Shown: positions 6,571-14,832 of the stretch, piece by piece
Layout: every line of letters begins with the position of its first letter
How positions within the stretch are numbered: the stretch's first letter is position 1
Assembly (NCBI RefSeq): GCF_030486405.1
Contig: NZ_CP129613.1
Coordinates: 5,270,001 to 5,334,000 of the forward strand
Source: Mycolicibacterium sp. HK-90
GTDB lineage: Bacteria; Actinomycetota; Actinomycetes; Mycobacteriales; Mycobacteriaceae
Direction: 5' to 3'
Length of the DNA: 64,000 nucleotides
Position numbers and translations under genes: made by a program
The notes under the pieces: model-generated
What the model was told of the DNA's origin: nothing
The model's input: only the letters and a program-made list of their open reading frames with translations
Database searches by the model: none

Positions 6571-7785
6571 ATGGAGGACGTCTGGATTCTCGGCGGCTAC
6601 CAGAGCGATTTCGCCCGCAACCTCTCCCGGGAGCGGGTCGACTTCGGGGGCCTGACGCGCGAGGTGGTCGATCACACCCTGGACAACGCCCAGGTCCACG
6701 CCGCCGACATCGGCGTGGTCCACGTCGCGAACGCCTTCGGGGAGCTGTTCGACGGGCAGGCGCACCTGGGCGCCATGCCGGCCACCGTGCATCCCGATCT
6801 CTGGGGCACGCCGGCGTCGCGCCACGAGGCGGCGTGCGCGTCGGGAAGCATCGCCGTCCTGGCGGCCAGTGCCGACCTACGCTCGGGTGCCTACGACTGC
6901 GCGCTGGTGGTCGGCGTGGAGTTGGAGAAGACCGTGCCCGGCGACACCGCGGCCGCGCACCTCGGCACCGCTGCCTGGGCCGGCCATGAGGGCACCGGAG
7001 CGGGGTTCCTGTGGCCGTCAATGTTCTCCGACGTGGCCGATGCCTACGACGACCGCTACGGCCTGGATCCGGCGCACCTGCGCGCCATTGCCGCGCTGAA
7101 CTACCGCAACGCGCGGGCCAACCCCAACGCGCAGACCCGCGGCTGGACCGTGCCCGATCCGATCGAGGCCGACGACGCCGGCAACCCGGTGGTCGAAGGA
7201 CGCCTGCGCCGCTTGGACTGCAGCCAGATGACCGACGGCGGCGCCGGCCTGGTGCTGGTCACCGACGCCTATCTGCGCACGCACCCACAGGCCAGTCCAC
7301 TGGCCCGGATCGCCGGATGGGGCCACCGCACAGTGGGATTGGGGCTGCGGCAGAAACTGGAGCGCGACGCCACGGAGCCGTATCTGCTGCCCCATGTGCG
7401 GCAGGCAGCACTCGATGCCTTCGGCCGGGCCAAGGTCACGCTCGACGACCTGGACGGGGTGGAGGTGCACGACTGCTTCACCCCGAGCGAGTATCTGGCC
7501 ATCGATCACCTCGGGCTGACCGGTCCGGGTGAATCCTGGAAGGCGATCGAGAACGGCGAGATCGAGATCGGTGGACGCCTGCCCGTCAATCCGAGCGGCG
7601 GGCTCATCGGCGGCGGGCACCCGGTCGGCGCCTCCGGGGTGCGGATGCTGCTCGACGCCACCAAACAGGTCAGCGCGGGCGCCGGCGCCTACCAGGTGGA
7701 GGGCGCAAAGACCTTTGGCACCTTGAACTTTGGCGGTAGTACCGCCACCACCGTCAGCTTCGTCGTGAAAGGAGTACCGGGATGA
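6571..7785 (+). CDS. Thiolase-superfamily protein (SCP-x/lipid-transfer-associated acetyl-CoA acetyltransferase type)
   Basis: A 404-aa thiolase-fold enzyme. The nucleophilic Cys89 lies in HEAACASGS, and the C-terminal GGGHPVGASG near residue 345 carries the catalytic His. The sequence is of the SCP2-thiolase branch, cleaving or handling 3-ketoacyl-CoA from bulky substrates, rather than the classical FadA type. The next gene (carotenoid/stilbene cleavage oxygenase) overlaps by 4 nt (ATGA), and a tandem HxlR regulator follows that. Their association suggests catabolism of an aromatic side chain or isoprenoid. Substrate unknown. Confidence 0.85.
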   Translation: MEDVWILGGYQSDFARNLSRERVDFGGLTREVVDHTLDNAQVHAADIGVVHVANAFGELFDGQAHLGAMPATVHPDLWGTPASRHEAACASGSIAVLAASADLRSGAYDCALVVGVELEKTVPGDTAAAHLGTAAWAGHEGTGAGFLWPSMFSDVADAYDDRYGLDPAHLRAIAALNYRNARANPNAQTRGWTVPDPIEADDAGNPVVEGRLRRLDCSQMTDGGAGLVLVTDAYLRTHPQASPLARIAGWGHRTVGLGLRQKLERDATEPYLLPHVRQAALDAFGRAKVTLDDLDGVEVHDCFTPSEYLAIDHLGLTGPGESWKAIENGEIEIGGRLPVNPSGGLIGGGHPVGASGVRMLLDATKQVSAGAGAYQVEGAKTFGTLNFGGSTATTVSFVVKGVPG

Positions 7786-9233
7786 ACACCGAAGTGGTGG
7801 CCAAATTCCTTTCCACCCTGCCCGAGGACGACACCCACCCGTACCGCACCGGGGCGTGGCGCCCGCAGACCACCGAATGGGATGCCGAGGATCTGCGGGT
7901 CGTGGACGGCGAGATTCCGACCGATCTCGACGGTGTGTATCTGCGTAACACCGAGAACCCGCTGCATCCCGCGTTTCAGACTTACCATCCATTCGACGGA
8001 GACGGGATGTTGCACATCGTCGGATTCCGCGACGGAAAGGCGTTCTACCGCAACCGGTTCGTGCGTACCGACGGCCTCCTGGCCGAGATCGAGGCCGGTG
8101 GCCCGCTGTGGCCCGGCATCGCCGAGCCCGTCGAACTCGCCCAGCGCGACCACGGCTGGGGCGCCCGCACCCTGATGAAGGACGCCTCCAGCACCGATGT
8201 GACGGTGCACCGCGGGGTCGCGCTCACGAGCTTCTACCAGTGTGGCGACCTGTACCGGGTCGATCCCTACAGCGGTGCCGATCTGGGCAAGGAAGATTGG
8301 GGCGGGGCCTTCCCCTCCGCGTGGGGCGTGTCGGCCCACCCCAAGGCCGACGACGCCACCGGCGAACTGCTGTTCTTCAACTACGGCAAGCAGGCCCCGT
8401 TCATGCACTACGGCGTGGTGGATGCCGACAACCGGCTGGTGCACTACGTCGACGTGGAACTTCCCGGCCCCCGACTGCCGCACGACATGGCCTTCACCGA
8501 GAACTACGTGATTCTCAACGATTTTCCGTTGTTCTGGGATGCCAAGTTCCTCGAGAGCAACATCCACCTGCCGAAGTTGCACCGCGATATGCCGTCCCGG
8601 TTCGGTGTGCTCCCCCGGCGCGGCGGGGCCGACGAGATCAAGTGGTTCGAGGCCGACGCCACCTACGTGCTGCACTTCACCAACGCCTACGAGGACGGCG
8701 ACGAGATCGTGCTCGACGGTTTCTTCCAGGGCAACGCGGTACCGGCCCTGGCGCTGGACAAGATGCAGACCAGGCTGCACCGGTGGCGGTTCAATCTGCT
8801 CACCGGCCAGACTCGCGAAGAGCAATTGTCCGACAGCATCACCGAATTCGGCATGATCAATCCCGGCCATGCCGGACGCGACTACCGCTACGCCTACGCC
8901 GCCACGGGCAAGCCGGGCTGGTTCCTGTTCGACGGCTTGGTGCGTCACGACCTACACACCGGATCCGAGCAGCGGTATGCGTTCGGCGACGGTGTGTACG
9001 GCAGCGAGACGGCCATGGCGCCGCGCGTGGGCAGCTCGGCGGAGGACGACGGCTACCTGGTCACCATCACCACAGACATGAACGACGACGCGTCCTACTG
9101 CCTGGTGTTCGACGCGGCGCGTGTCCCCGACGGCCCGGTGTGCAAACTGGCGCTGCCGGAACGGGTTTCCAGCGGAACCCACGCCACCTGGGCGCCCGGT
9201 GACGAGCTGCGCCGATGGCTGGTGCGTGACTGA
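7782..9233 (+). CDS. Carotenoid/stilbene cleavage oxygenase (RPE65 family)
   Basis: A 483-aa non-heme Fe(II) oxygenase of the beta-propeller carotenoid-cleavage family, normally about 480-500 aa. The four iron His fall in the expected contexts: SAHPKAD, LPHDMAFTENY, VLHFTNAYED and SGTHATW near the C-terminus. These enzymes split an alkene double bond with O2 to two carbonyls; bacterial members act on apocarotenoids, lignostilbenes or isoeugenol. It overlaps the thiolase by 4 nt and is itself overlapped 8 nt by the HxlR regulator gene, so the three form one operon. The exact substrate cannot be told. Confidence 0.88.
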   Translation: MNTEVVAKFLSTLPEDDTHPYRTGAWRPQTTEWDAEDLRVVDGEIPTDLDGVYLRNTENPLHPAFQTYHPFDGDGMLHIVGFRDGKAFYRNRFVRTDGLLAEIEAGGPLWPGIAEPVELAQRDHGWGARTLMKDASSTDVTVHRGVALTSFYQCGDLYRVDPYSGADLGKEDWGGAFPSAWGVSAHPKADDATGELLFFNYGKQAPFMHYGVVDADNRLVHYVDVELPGPRLPHDMAFTENYVILNDFPLFWDAKFLESNIHLPKLHRDMPSRFGVLPRRGGADEIKWFEADATYVLHFTNAYEDGDEIVLDGFFQGNAVPALALDKMQTRLHRWRFNLLTGQTREEQLSDSITEFGMINPGHAGRDYRYAYAATGKPGWFLFDGLVRHDLHTGSEQRYAFGDGVYGSETAMAPRVGSSAEDDGYLVTITTDMNDDASYCLVFDAARVPDGPVCKLALPERVSSGTHATWAPGDELRRWLVRD

Positions 9234-10152
9234 CCCACCGGCCGGCGGCACCAATGCCGTCGGGCAGATGCTCGGCTTGGTCGGTGACGAGTGGACGATG
9301 TTGGTGATGCAGCAGGCCTTGCTGGGCGCGACCCGCTACGGGCAGTTCCAGACCCGGCTGCCGATCTCCAGTTCGGTGCTGACCCGCCGCCTGGGCGCCC
9401 TCACCGACGACGGGGTGTTGCGGCGTCACCGCTACCAGGAGCGGCCCCCGCGCGACGAGTATCGGGCCACCGCCCGCGGCCGCGGGTTGTGGCCGGTGCT
9501 GTTGTCGATCTGGGACTGGGAACGCCACTGGGTGCCCGAGCACCGCGAATCCCTGCCCACCATGCGCCATCTCACCTGCGGTGCCGATTTCTCCCCGGTG
9601 CTCACCTGCGGCGCGTGCGGTGACCAGACCGCGCCCGGTGAGGTGACGGCGACGTGGGGACCGAGCGGAGGTTGGTCGCGGTCGCTGCCCCCGGTGGCCA
9701 CCCGGCGTCGCTCCGTCGACGACCGGCGTGACTCGCCGGCCGGCCAGTACCCCCAGACCATGAGCGTTCTCGGCAACCGCTGGGCGTTTGCGATCCTGGT
9801 GGCCACCTTCACCGGCACCAGCAGATTCTCCGAGTTCCAGCGACTGCTGGCCGCACCCCCCGGATCGATCGCCGACCGGCTGCAGACGTTCCGGGACAAC
9901 GGGATTCTGACCACCGAAGGTCCGCACTACCGGCTGACGGCGAAGGGCGCGGCGTTCCTGCCCGTGCTGGTGACCGCGCTGGCGTGGGCACAGCGTTCCT
10001 TTCCGGATGCCGAAGGCCCCGCCGTGAATCTCGTCCACACCGGCTGCGGTGGCTCGTTCTCACCGGTCCTGCGGTGCGATCAGTGCGGCGATCGGCTCGC
10101 CGGGGCCACGGTGGCCGTTGTCGATCCACTGGTTGCTGACAGTTCCGCCTAG
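9226..10152 (+). CDS. Tandem HxlR-family transcriptional regulator with Cys-rich tails
   Basis: A protein of about 308 aa made of two fused HxlR winged-helix modules. The first covers about residues 8-105 (GDEWTMLVMQQALLG, then RRLGALTDDGVL), the second about 180-275 (LGNRWAFAILVATFTG). Each module is followed by a Cys-rich zinc-ribbon-like segment: CGADFSPVLTCGACGD and CGGSFSPVLRCDQCGD. Normal HxlR proteins are about 110-150 aa dimers, so this is a covalent dimer. The GTG start at 9226 lies inside the oxygenase gene end (8-nt overlap); earlier in-frame codons lie within that gene. It probably regulates its own operon. Confidence 0.8.
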   Translation: MTDPPAGGTNAVGQMLGLVGDEWTMLVMQQALLGATRYGQFQTRLPISSSVLTRRLGALTDDGVLRRHRYQERPPRDEYRATARGRGLWPVLLSIWDWERHWVPEHRESLPTMRHLTCGADFSPVLTCGACGDQTAPGEVTATWGPSGGWSRSLPPVATRRRSVDDRRDSPAGQYPQTMSVLGNRWAFAILVATFTGTSRFSEFQRLLAAPPGSIADRLQTFRDNGILTTEGPHYRLTAKGAAFLPVLVTALAWAQRSFPDAEGPAVNLVHTGCGGSFSPVLRCDQCGDRLAGATVAVVDPLVADSSA

Positions 10153-10335
10153 TTTCCGGGCCGACAGGTGGCAGATCCGCGGCCGTCCCACCGCTGACGG
10201 CGGCCGGCCAGAACGCCGGCGAGCCACGTGAGGAATGCACCCGTGGACACGCCGGGCGCGGCAGGATGACGGCTTCACGCCGCCCTCTACAGCTGTGACA
10301 TGGCTAAACGGCGCGCAGATGTCGTCGAAATTGTG

Positions 10336-10362
10336 CTGGCACTCTCCGGGGGCGAGTGCTAA
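10336..10362 (+). promoter_or_regulatory. CIRCE element (HrcA operator)
   Basis: A 9-nt arm CTGGCACTC (two mismatches to TTAGCACTC), a 9-nt spacer, and a perfect 9-nt arm GAGTGCTAA. This is the canonical CIRCE layout. It lies about 70 nt upstream of the Hsp20 start, so HrcA repression with heat-shock release is expected. Confidence 0.85.
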
Positions 10363-10434
10363 TATCGGCGGTGCACAGTGATTGGCTGCCTGCCAGGGTG
10401 GCGGGCTCTGAGATGACACGGGAGGTGGATTACT

Positions 10435-10884
10435 GTGCTTCGTTTTGATCCGTTCAGCGACCTTGATGCTTTGACCAGGAGTTTGCTGTCAGGTGATTCC
10501 GGGTCAATGCGCACACCCAGGTTCATGCCGATGGACCTCTGCAAGATCGGCGACCATTACGTCTTGACGGCCGACCTTCCCGGCGTCGATCCGGGCTCGG
10601 TGGACGTCAACGTCGACAACGGCACGCTGACCATCTCCGCGCATCGGACCGCACGGTCCGAAGAATCCGCGCAGTGGCTGGCCAACGAGCGGTTCTTCGG
10701 CAATTTCCGACGACAGCTGTCACTCGGCGACGGGATCGATACGTCGGCGATCTCCGCCACGTACGAAAACGGTGTCCTCACCGTCACGATCCCGATTGCC
10801 GAACGCGCCAAGCCGCGCAAGATCGATGTGGCTCACGGCGCCGATCGCAAGTCGATCGAAACCAACACTGTCGATGCGGATTAA
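10435..10884 (+). CDS. Hsp20/alpha-crystallin small heat-shock protein
   Basis: A 149-aa ATP-independent chaperone. The N-terminal arm has MLRFDPFSDLDAL, the alpha-crystallin domain spans about 38-130 with ADLPGVDPGSVDV and the terminal strand motif ENGVLTVTIP, and a short tail follows. GTG start with GGGAGGTGG upstream. It resembles mycobacterial Acr2/Hsp (Rv0251c) more than HspX. A CIRCE element upstream places it in the HrcA regulon. It is transcribed alone; the following GNAT gene is convergent, ending 4 nt from the putative stop. Confidence 0.9.
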   Translation: MLRFDPFSDLDALTRSLLSGDSGSMRTPRFMPMDLCKIGDHYVLTADLPGVDPGSVDVNVDNGTLTISAHRTARSEESAQWLANERFFGNFRRQLSLGDGIDTSAISATYENGVLTVTIPIAERAKPRKIDVAHGADRKSIETNTVDAD

Positions 10885-11486
10885 CTGATCCCGCCACGGC
10901 GGTCCAGCCTGAACTTCAGGCTGGACCGCGCCGCGGGCCATTCGACATCCAGGATCGAGTAGACCACGGTGTCGCGGCGAGAGCCGTCGGGCGACAGCTG
11001 GTGGCTGCGCAGCACCCCGTCCTGCTTGGCGCCGAGGCGCTCGATCGCCGCACGGCTGGCGAAGTTGAAGAAATGGGTGCGGAATTCGACTGCCACACAA
11101 TTCAGTTCGTCGAAGGCGTGGCCGAGCATCAAGAGTTTGGTCTCGGCATTCACGCCGGTCCCGCGGACGTCGGCGACATACCAGGTATGCCCGATCTCCA
11201 ACCGGCGGTTGGGCCCGTCCACATTCAGATAGCTGGTGGACCCGACAAGCCTGCCGTCGAGATCGCGCACCACGAAGCTCACGCCGTGATCGGCCGCGCG
11301 CAGTTCGAGCATGCGCTGCACCCACTCGGCGGCGGCACCGGGCTGCGGCGTCATGGTGTACCAGAGCGAGCCCAGCTCACCGTCGGCGGCAGCGGCGTCG
11401 ATCTCGGGAATGTGCTCGCGGCTCAACGGCTCCAGCCGCACCCAACTCTTACCGGTCAACTCAACCGGCGTCACGAACTCACCCAT
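10881..11486 (-). CDS. GNAT-family N-acetyltransferase (RimJ/RimL type)
   Basis: A protein of about 201 aa. It begins GEFVTPVELTGKSWVRLEPL and carries the acetyl-CoA-binding region RGTGVNAETKLLMLGHAFDEL near residues 115-135, followed by the N-F-A-S-R-x-A-I-E-R-LGA motif of RimJ/RimL and other protein or small-molecule acetyltransferases. Start: ATGATG at 11489-11484; the inner ATG (11486) has GGAGGG at better spacing, while the outer ATG gives a 4-nt overlap with the upstream membrane gene stop. Substrate unknown. The last bases overlap the end of hsp20 convergently. Confidence 0.85.
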   Translation of the reverse strand: MGEFVTPVELTGKSWVRLEPLSREHIPEIDAAAADGELGSLWYTMTPQPGAAAEWVQRMLELRAADHGVSFVVRDLDGRLVGSTSYLNVDGPNRRLEIGHTWYVADVRGTGVNAETKLLMLGHAFDELNCVAVEFRTHFFNFASRAAIERLGAKQDGVLRSHQLSPDGSRRDTVVYSILDVEWPAARSSLKFRLDRRGGIS

Positions 11487-11905
11487 CATCGCCCTCCGAA
11501 TGTTGACAGAAGCGACCACACCGAACACAACCCGGCCAGTACCGCCATCACGCCGCCGACATAGAGCCCGTAACCGGCGGCCACCGGCCCCTTGACGTTG
11601 AGCATGTAGTACCAGACCGTCAGCCCCACCAGGGTCAGCGAAATCAGCAGCCCCGCAGCCGAAGCCCACCGCTGCGACAGGCCACGGCCCGCCATGGCAC
11701 CGGCCACGACGAGGACGGCACCCAGCAGAACGATCAGCTGCCCGGCACCGAAACCGCGTGGCAGAACGATGCTTCCCACCGCCCCGCCGATCGCGTTTGC
11801 CCGGCCGCCGCCGTTGGCGCTGGTGGTCAGCCACGGCAACCAGGCCACCACGATCAGGACGGCAGCACACAGTGCCACCAGCCAACCTGGACGCAGACGA
11901 ACCAT
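11486..11905 (-). CDS. Small four-helix membrane protein
   Basis: A protein of about 139 aa with predicted helices at about 8-27, 52-72, 78-102 and 110-132, and a short glycine-rich extracytoplasmic loop after helix 1. No motif tells its function. It is translationally coupled to the GNAT gene by TGA/ATG overlap. The ATG at 11905 nearly touches the divergent cupin start, so both transcripts must have very short leaders. Confidence 0.65.
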   Translation of the reverse strand: MVRLRPGWLVALCAAVLIVVAWLPWLTTSANGGGRANAIGGAVGSIVLPRGFGAGQLIVLLGAVLVVAGAMAGRGLSQRWASAAGLLISLTLVGLTVWYYMLNVKGPVAAGYGLYVGGVMAVLAGLCSVWSLLSTFGGR

Positions 11906-11924
11906 GACGACGAGACTATCGGGT

Positions 11925-12377
11925 GTGACCGAACTACCCGACTGGGCCAGACAGCTCGATCTCGCCCCACACCCCGAGGGCGGCTGGTACCGCGAGACCT
12001 GGCGTAGCGAACTGACCATCAGCCAGTCCTCGCTGCCGTCGGGGTACTCCGGGCCGCGCAACGGCGGCACCGCGATCCTGTTCCTGTTGATGCCCGGCCA
12101 GCAGTCGGCGTGGCATACGGTGCGCAGTGCCGAGCTGTGGTTCCACCACCGGGGCAGTCCGTTGGTTCTGGAGATCGGCGCGGAGAAGACCACCGCGGCC
12201 GCGCGACTCCTCGGCCCGGACGTCGCCGCCGGGCAGCATCCACAACTGCTGGTGCCGCCCGGCTACTGGCAACGTGCGGTGCCCCGTGACGACGAGCCCG
12301 CCCTGGTCAGTTGTGTGGTGGTGCCGGGCTTCGACTTCGCGGACTTCGCGCTCAGTCCTGCAGCGACGACAGATTGA
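11925..12377 (+). CDS. Cupin_5/DUF985 domain protein
   Basis: A 150-aa single-domain cupin. The characteristic opening APHPEGGWYRETWRS (about 13-27), the FLLMPGQQSAWHTV segment, and ELWFHH and VPPGYWQRA near the end match the DUF985/cupin_5 family, whose role (possibly sugar-epimerase-like) is not settled. I chose the GTG at 11925; an in-frame ATG at 11904 would overlap the divergent gene start. Its 3' end overlaps the convergent glyoxalase-fold gene by 26 nt. Confidence 0.8.
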   Translation: MTELPDWARQLDLAPHPEGGWYRETWRSELTISQSSLPSGYSGPRNGGTAILFLLMPGQQSAWHTVRSAELWFHHRGSPLVLEIGAEKTTAAARLLGPDVAAGQHPQLLVPPGYWQRAVPRDDEPALVSCVVVPGFDFADFALSPAATTD

Positions 12378-13125
12378 ACTCGGCACCGGTCGGGTCGGCG
12401 ACCGCGGCCAGCCGGCCGTAGGGCGTGTCCTCGGCCGGGCGCACCACCGAGCCACCGTTGGCGACGATCAGCTCGATGGTCTTGTCGACGTCCTCGGATC
12501 CCAGGAACGAGCACCAGTGCGACGGCATCCCCTCGGGCATGAACGCCGCACCGTCCATCACACCGATGAGTGCCTCGCCGTCGAAGTTGGCTGTGCTGTA
12601 CCGGAATTCATCGGTGTCCGAGACGGTCTCGGTGGTCCAGCCGAACGCCGTGCGATAGAAGTCCAGGGCCTTGGCGTAGTCACGGGTGGTCACCTGGTGA
12701 TACACCGGTGCACCGGCCTCGTTGAAAACCGCGAAACCCTCGTGTCCGCCCGGCTGCCAGATACCGAAGAACGCACCCGTCGGATCTGTCATCATCGCCA
12801 TCCGGCCCTTGGCCGGGATGTCCATCACCCCACCGCAGTTGCTCCCGCCGGCCGCGGTAACCGCGGCGACGGCAGCATCCGCGTCGGCCGTGTGCAGGTA
12901 GACGGTCCAGGCGTCCGGGGCGTTCCACTGCGGATCGTTGCGCATCAGCCCGGCCACCACCTGGCCGTCGACCGATGCGGTGACGTAGCCACCGTATTCG
13001 GGGCCGCCGGTTTCAAAACTCCACCCGAACACCGCACCGTAGAACTGCTTGGCACGCTCGAGGTCAGAGGTGGTCAGGTCGGTCCAGGTGGGGGCGCCCA
13101 GCGGGGCGCTCTGGCGGGTAACCAC
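12352..13125 (-). CDS. Two-domain VOC/glyoxalase-fold protein (CFP30B/Rv0577-like)
   Basis: A 257-aa protein of two VOC domains (about 10-125 and 138-255). Each has the FYxxxFGW helix (FYGAVFGWSFE, FYRTAFGWTTE) and a terminal DPTGA-x-F strand. This is the layout of M. tuberculosis Rv0577/CFP30B, a glyoxalase-like protein linked to methylglyoxal handling and cofactor biology. A second copy of the same type lies at 59921-60757. No full set of glyoxalase I metal ligands is evident, so enzymatic activity is uncertain. Confidence 0.85.
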   Translation of the reverse strand: MVTRQSAPLGAPTWTDLTTSDLERAKQFYGAVFGWSFETGGPEYGGYVTASVDGQVVAGLMRNDPQWNAPDAWTVYLHTADADAAVAAVTAAGGSNCGGVMDIPAKGRMAMMTDPTGAFFGIWQPGGHEGFAVFNEAGAPVYHQVTTRDYAKALDFYRTAFGWTTETVSDTDEFRYSTANFDGEALIGVMDGAAFMPEGMPSHWCSFLGSEDVDKTIELIVANGGSVVRPAEDTPYGRLAAVADPTGAEFNLSSLQD

Positions 13126-13196
13126 GATGATGTCTCCTTCAGGGTGAGTGATCGGTCGCTAGGTTGACCACGGCCGCACGGAAAACTCATCGCCGC

Positions 13197-13757
13197 TCAG
13201 CAGCCACCGTTGATCGTGTGGTCCGGCCGGCCGCCGTCATCGAGTGTGATCGTGGTGGTACCCGCGCGCGACAGCTCGACTCGCACCGTCCGCGGACCCG
13301 TCCATTCGACATCTTTGAGCCCGTCACGTTCGCCGTTGATGCAGCCCAGACTGTTCTCTCGCGACAGCAGACCGTGGTTGGTGAACACCCGCACCGATGT
13401 CAGCGTGTCGATCGAAAGTCCGCCGCCCTCGAGCACGACCAGCTCCATGCTGCCGTCCGGTGACGGGAGCCGTTTCACCTCATCGCGGGTGCCGCCGAGT
13501 AACGACGCGAACCACACGATGCCGCCCCACACCACCCCGATCAGGACGATCAGCACCACGCCGAGCCACTTGACCAGCGGCTTCCGAATCCCCAGACCGC
13601 AGGCGGCGGCCAACGCCACACATCCCGCGACGCCGAAGATCCCCGGATGGAGCAACCAGGGCCGAATCCGGTAGTAGTCGAACAGCAGAAACCCCGAAAC
13701 GACGAGCCCCCAGAGGAATACGCCGAGAACCGCCACCAGGCCCGCTGCCACCCGCAC
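13197..13757 (-). CDS. Membrane protein with extracytoplasmic domain, unknown function
   Basis: A 186-aa protein with three predicted helices (about 4-27, 37-55, 63-87) followed by a soluble C-terminal half (about 90-186) of beta strands carrying two Cys (one at SLGCING, one terminal in INGGC) that could form a disulfide outside the cytoplasm. No family recognised. It stands between the glyoxalase-fold gene and the acyl-CoA dehydrogenase operon, with 18 nt to the latter. Confidence 0.65.
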   Translation of the reverse strand: MRVAAGLVAVLGVFLWGLVVSGFLLFDYYRIRPWLLHPGIFGVAGCVALAAACGLGIRKPLVKWLGVVLIVLIGVVWGGIVWFASLLGGTRDEVKRLPSPDGSMELVVLEGGGLSIDTLTSVRVFTNHGLLSRENSLGCINGERDGLKDVEWTGPRTVRVELSRAGTTTITLDDGGRPDHTINGGC

Positions 13758-13775
13758 GCGGTTACTGTACGCAGG

Positions 13776-14831
13776 TCAGCGGTAGCTCTGAGCGATCCTG
13801 GCGCGGTGTTCGGCGGGCGAGCCGAAAAGCGACCGGTTGAGCGCGGCCCGCTTGAGATAGACGTGTACGCCGCTCTCCCAGGTGTAGCCGATGCCCCCGT
13901 GCAGTTGCATGGCCTTCCCGGCCACCTCGACCGCTGTGTCGGTGGCGTAGGCCTTGGCCATGGATATCGCAGTTGCGGCGTCGTCGCCATCCGTCGCAAC
14001 GGCCGCCCCCACCAGCTGACGGGCCACCGAGATCTGAACCATCATGTCCGCACACGCGTGTTTGACGGCCTGGAAGGAGCCGATCGGACGGCCGAACTGT
14101 TGCCTGACTCCGGTGTAGGCCACCGTGTTGTCGAGCATGGCCTGGGCGATGCCCAGGCTGTCACAGGCCACCGCGAGGGCGGCCCGATCAGTCAGCGCGC
14201 GCACCTGAGTCTCCGGATCACCCTCGAATCGCCATACCGCGTCCTCGTCGACCTCGAGACCCTCGGCCGTCACGGTCGCCAGCCGGCGGGTCTCGTCGAG
14301 CACCGGCTGTTCGGTGACCGTGAGGCCGGGTGCGTCGACGGCCACGTCGACCATCATCGCGACCCCGTCTGCGTCGCGGGCCGGCAGCAGCAGCCGCCGG
14401 GCGCCTGCGGCGTCGGGCACAAAGGTGGCCCGGCCGTGGACGCGCCAACCCAGCCGGGTGGTGGCCAGCTCGAAGGGGGCCGGCTCGCCTCCTCCGGGCA
14501 GGGCGAGGGTTGCCCGGACGTGGCCTGCGACGACATCCCGCAGCAGCGCGTCGCGAGACGCGTTGGGCTGCACCGCATTCAAGGCCCCGATGGCCAGTAC
14601 GGCACCGCCCAGGTATGCGGTGGGCGCGGCGGCCCGGCCCAACTCCTCGCAGATCACCGCGACCTCGGCGAACGTGGCACCGGCGCCGCCGGCGTCCTCG
14701 GGTGCATCCAGGCCGACCCAGCCGGCCGAAACGATTGTCGCCCAGCCGGCCGGGTCGTTGTCGACGTCCTTGGCCAACAGGTCGGCTGCAACCGACCGCA
14801 ATTCATCATGGATTTCGGAGAATTCGCTCAT
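13776..14831 (-). CDS. Acyl-CoA dehydrogenase, short FadE subunit
   Basis: A 351-aa acyl-CoA dehydrogenase-fold protein. The C-terminal helices carry RQQFGRPIGSFQAVKHACADM and QLHGGIGYTWESGVHVYLKR, typical of FadE28-like partners of steroid-type heteromeric dehydrogenases. It starts at ATG 14831, 1 nt after the stop of the 387-aa FadE gene, so the two are probably the two halves of an alpha2beta2 enzyme oxidising a bulky acyl-CoA to the enoyl-CoA. Last gene of the long minus-strand operon. Confidence 0.87.
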   Translation of the reverse strand: MSEFSEIHDELRSVAADLLAKDVDNDPAGWATIVSAGWVGLDAPEDAGGAGATFAEVAVICEELGRAAAPTAYLGGAVLAIGALNAVQPNASRDALLRDVVAGHVRATLALPGGGEPAPFELATTRLGWRVHGRATFVPDAAGARRLLLPARDADGVAMMVDVAVDAPGLTVTEQPVLDETRRLATVTAEGLEVDEDAVWRFEGDPETQVRALTDRAALAVACDSLGIAQAMLDNTVAYTGVRQQFGRPIGSFQAVKHACADMMVQISVARQLVGAAVATDGDDAATAISMAKAYATDTAVEVAGKAMQLHGGIGYTWESGVHVYLKRAALNRSLFGSPAEHRARIAQSYR

Positions 14832-14832
14832 C

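Noticed and set aside
6124..6825. Minus-strand 233-aa frame over the His-rich peptide and thiolase start
   Set aside because: It crosses a strong terminator hairpin and two plus-strand genes with good start signals.
7689..8948. Long minus-strand frame opposite the carotenoid oxygenase
   Set aside because: Low-complexity Val/Gly/His-rich translation, no start signal, and the plus strand holds all four iron His motifs.
13126..13196. Possible RNA gene or regulatory element between glyoxalase and membrane genes
   Set aside because: No stable structure or conserved motif could be recognised.
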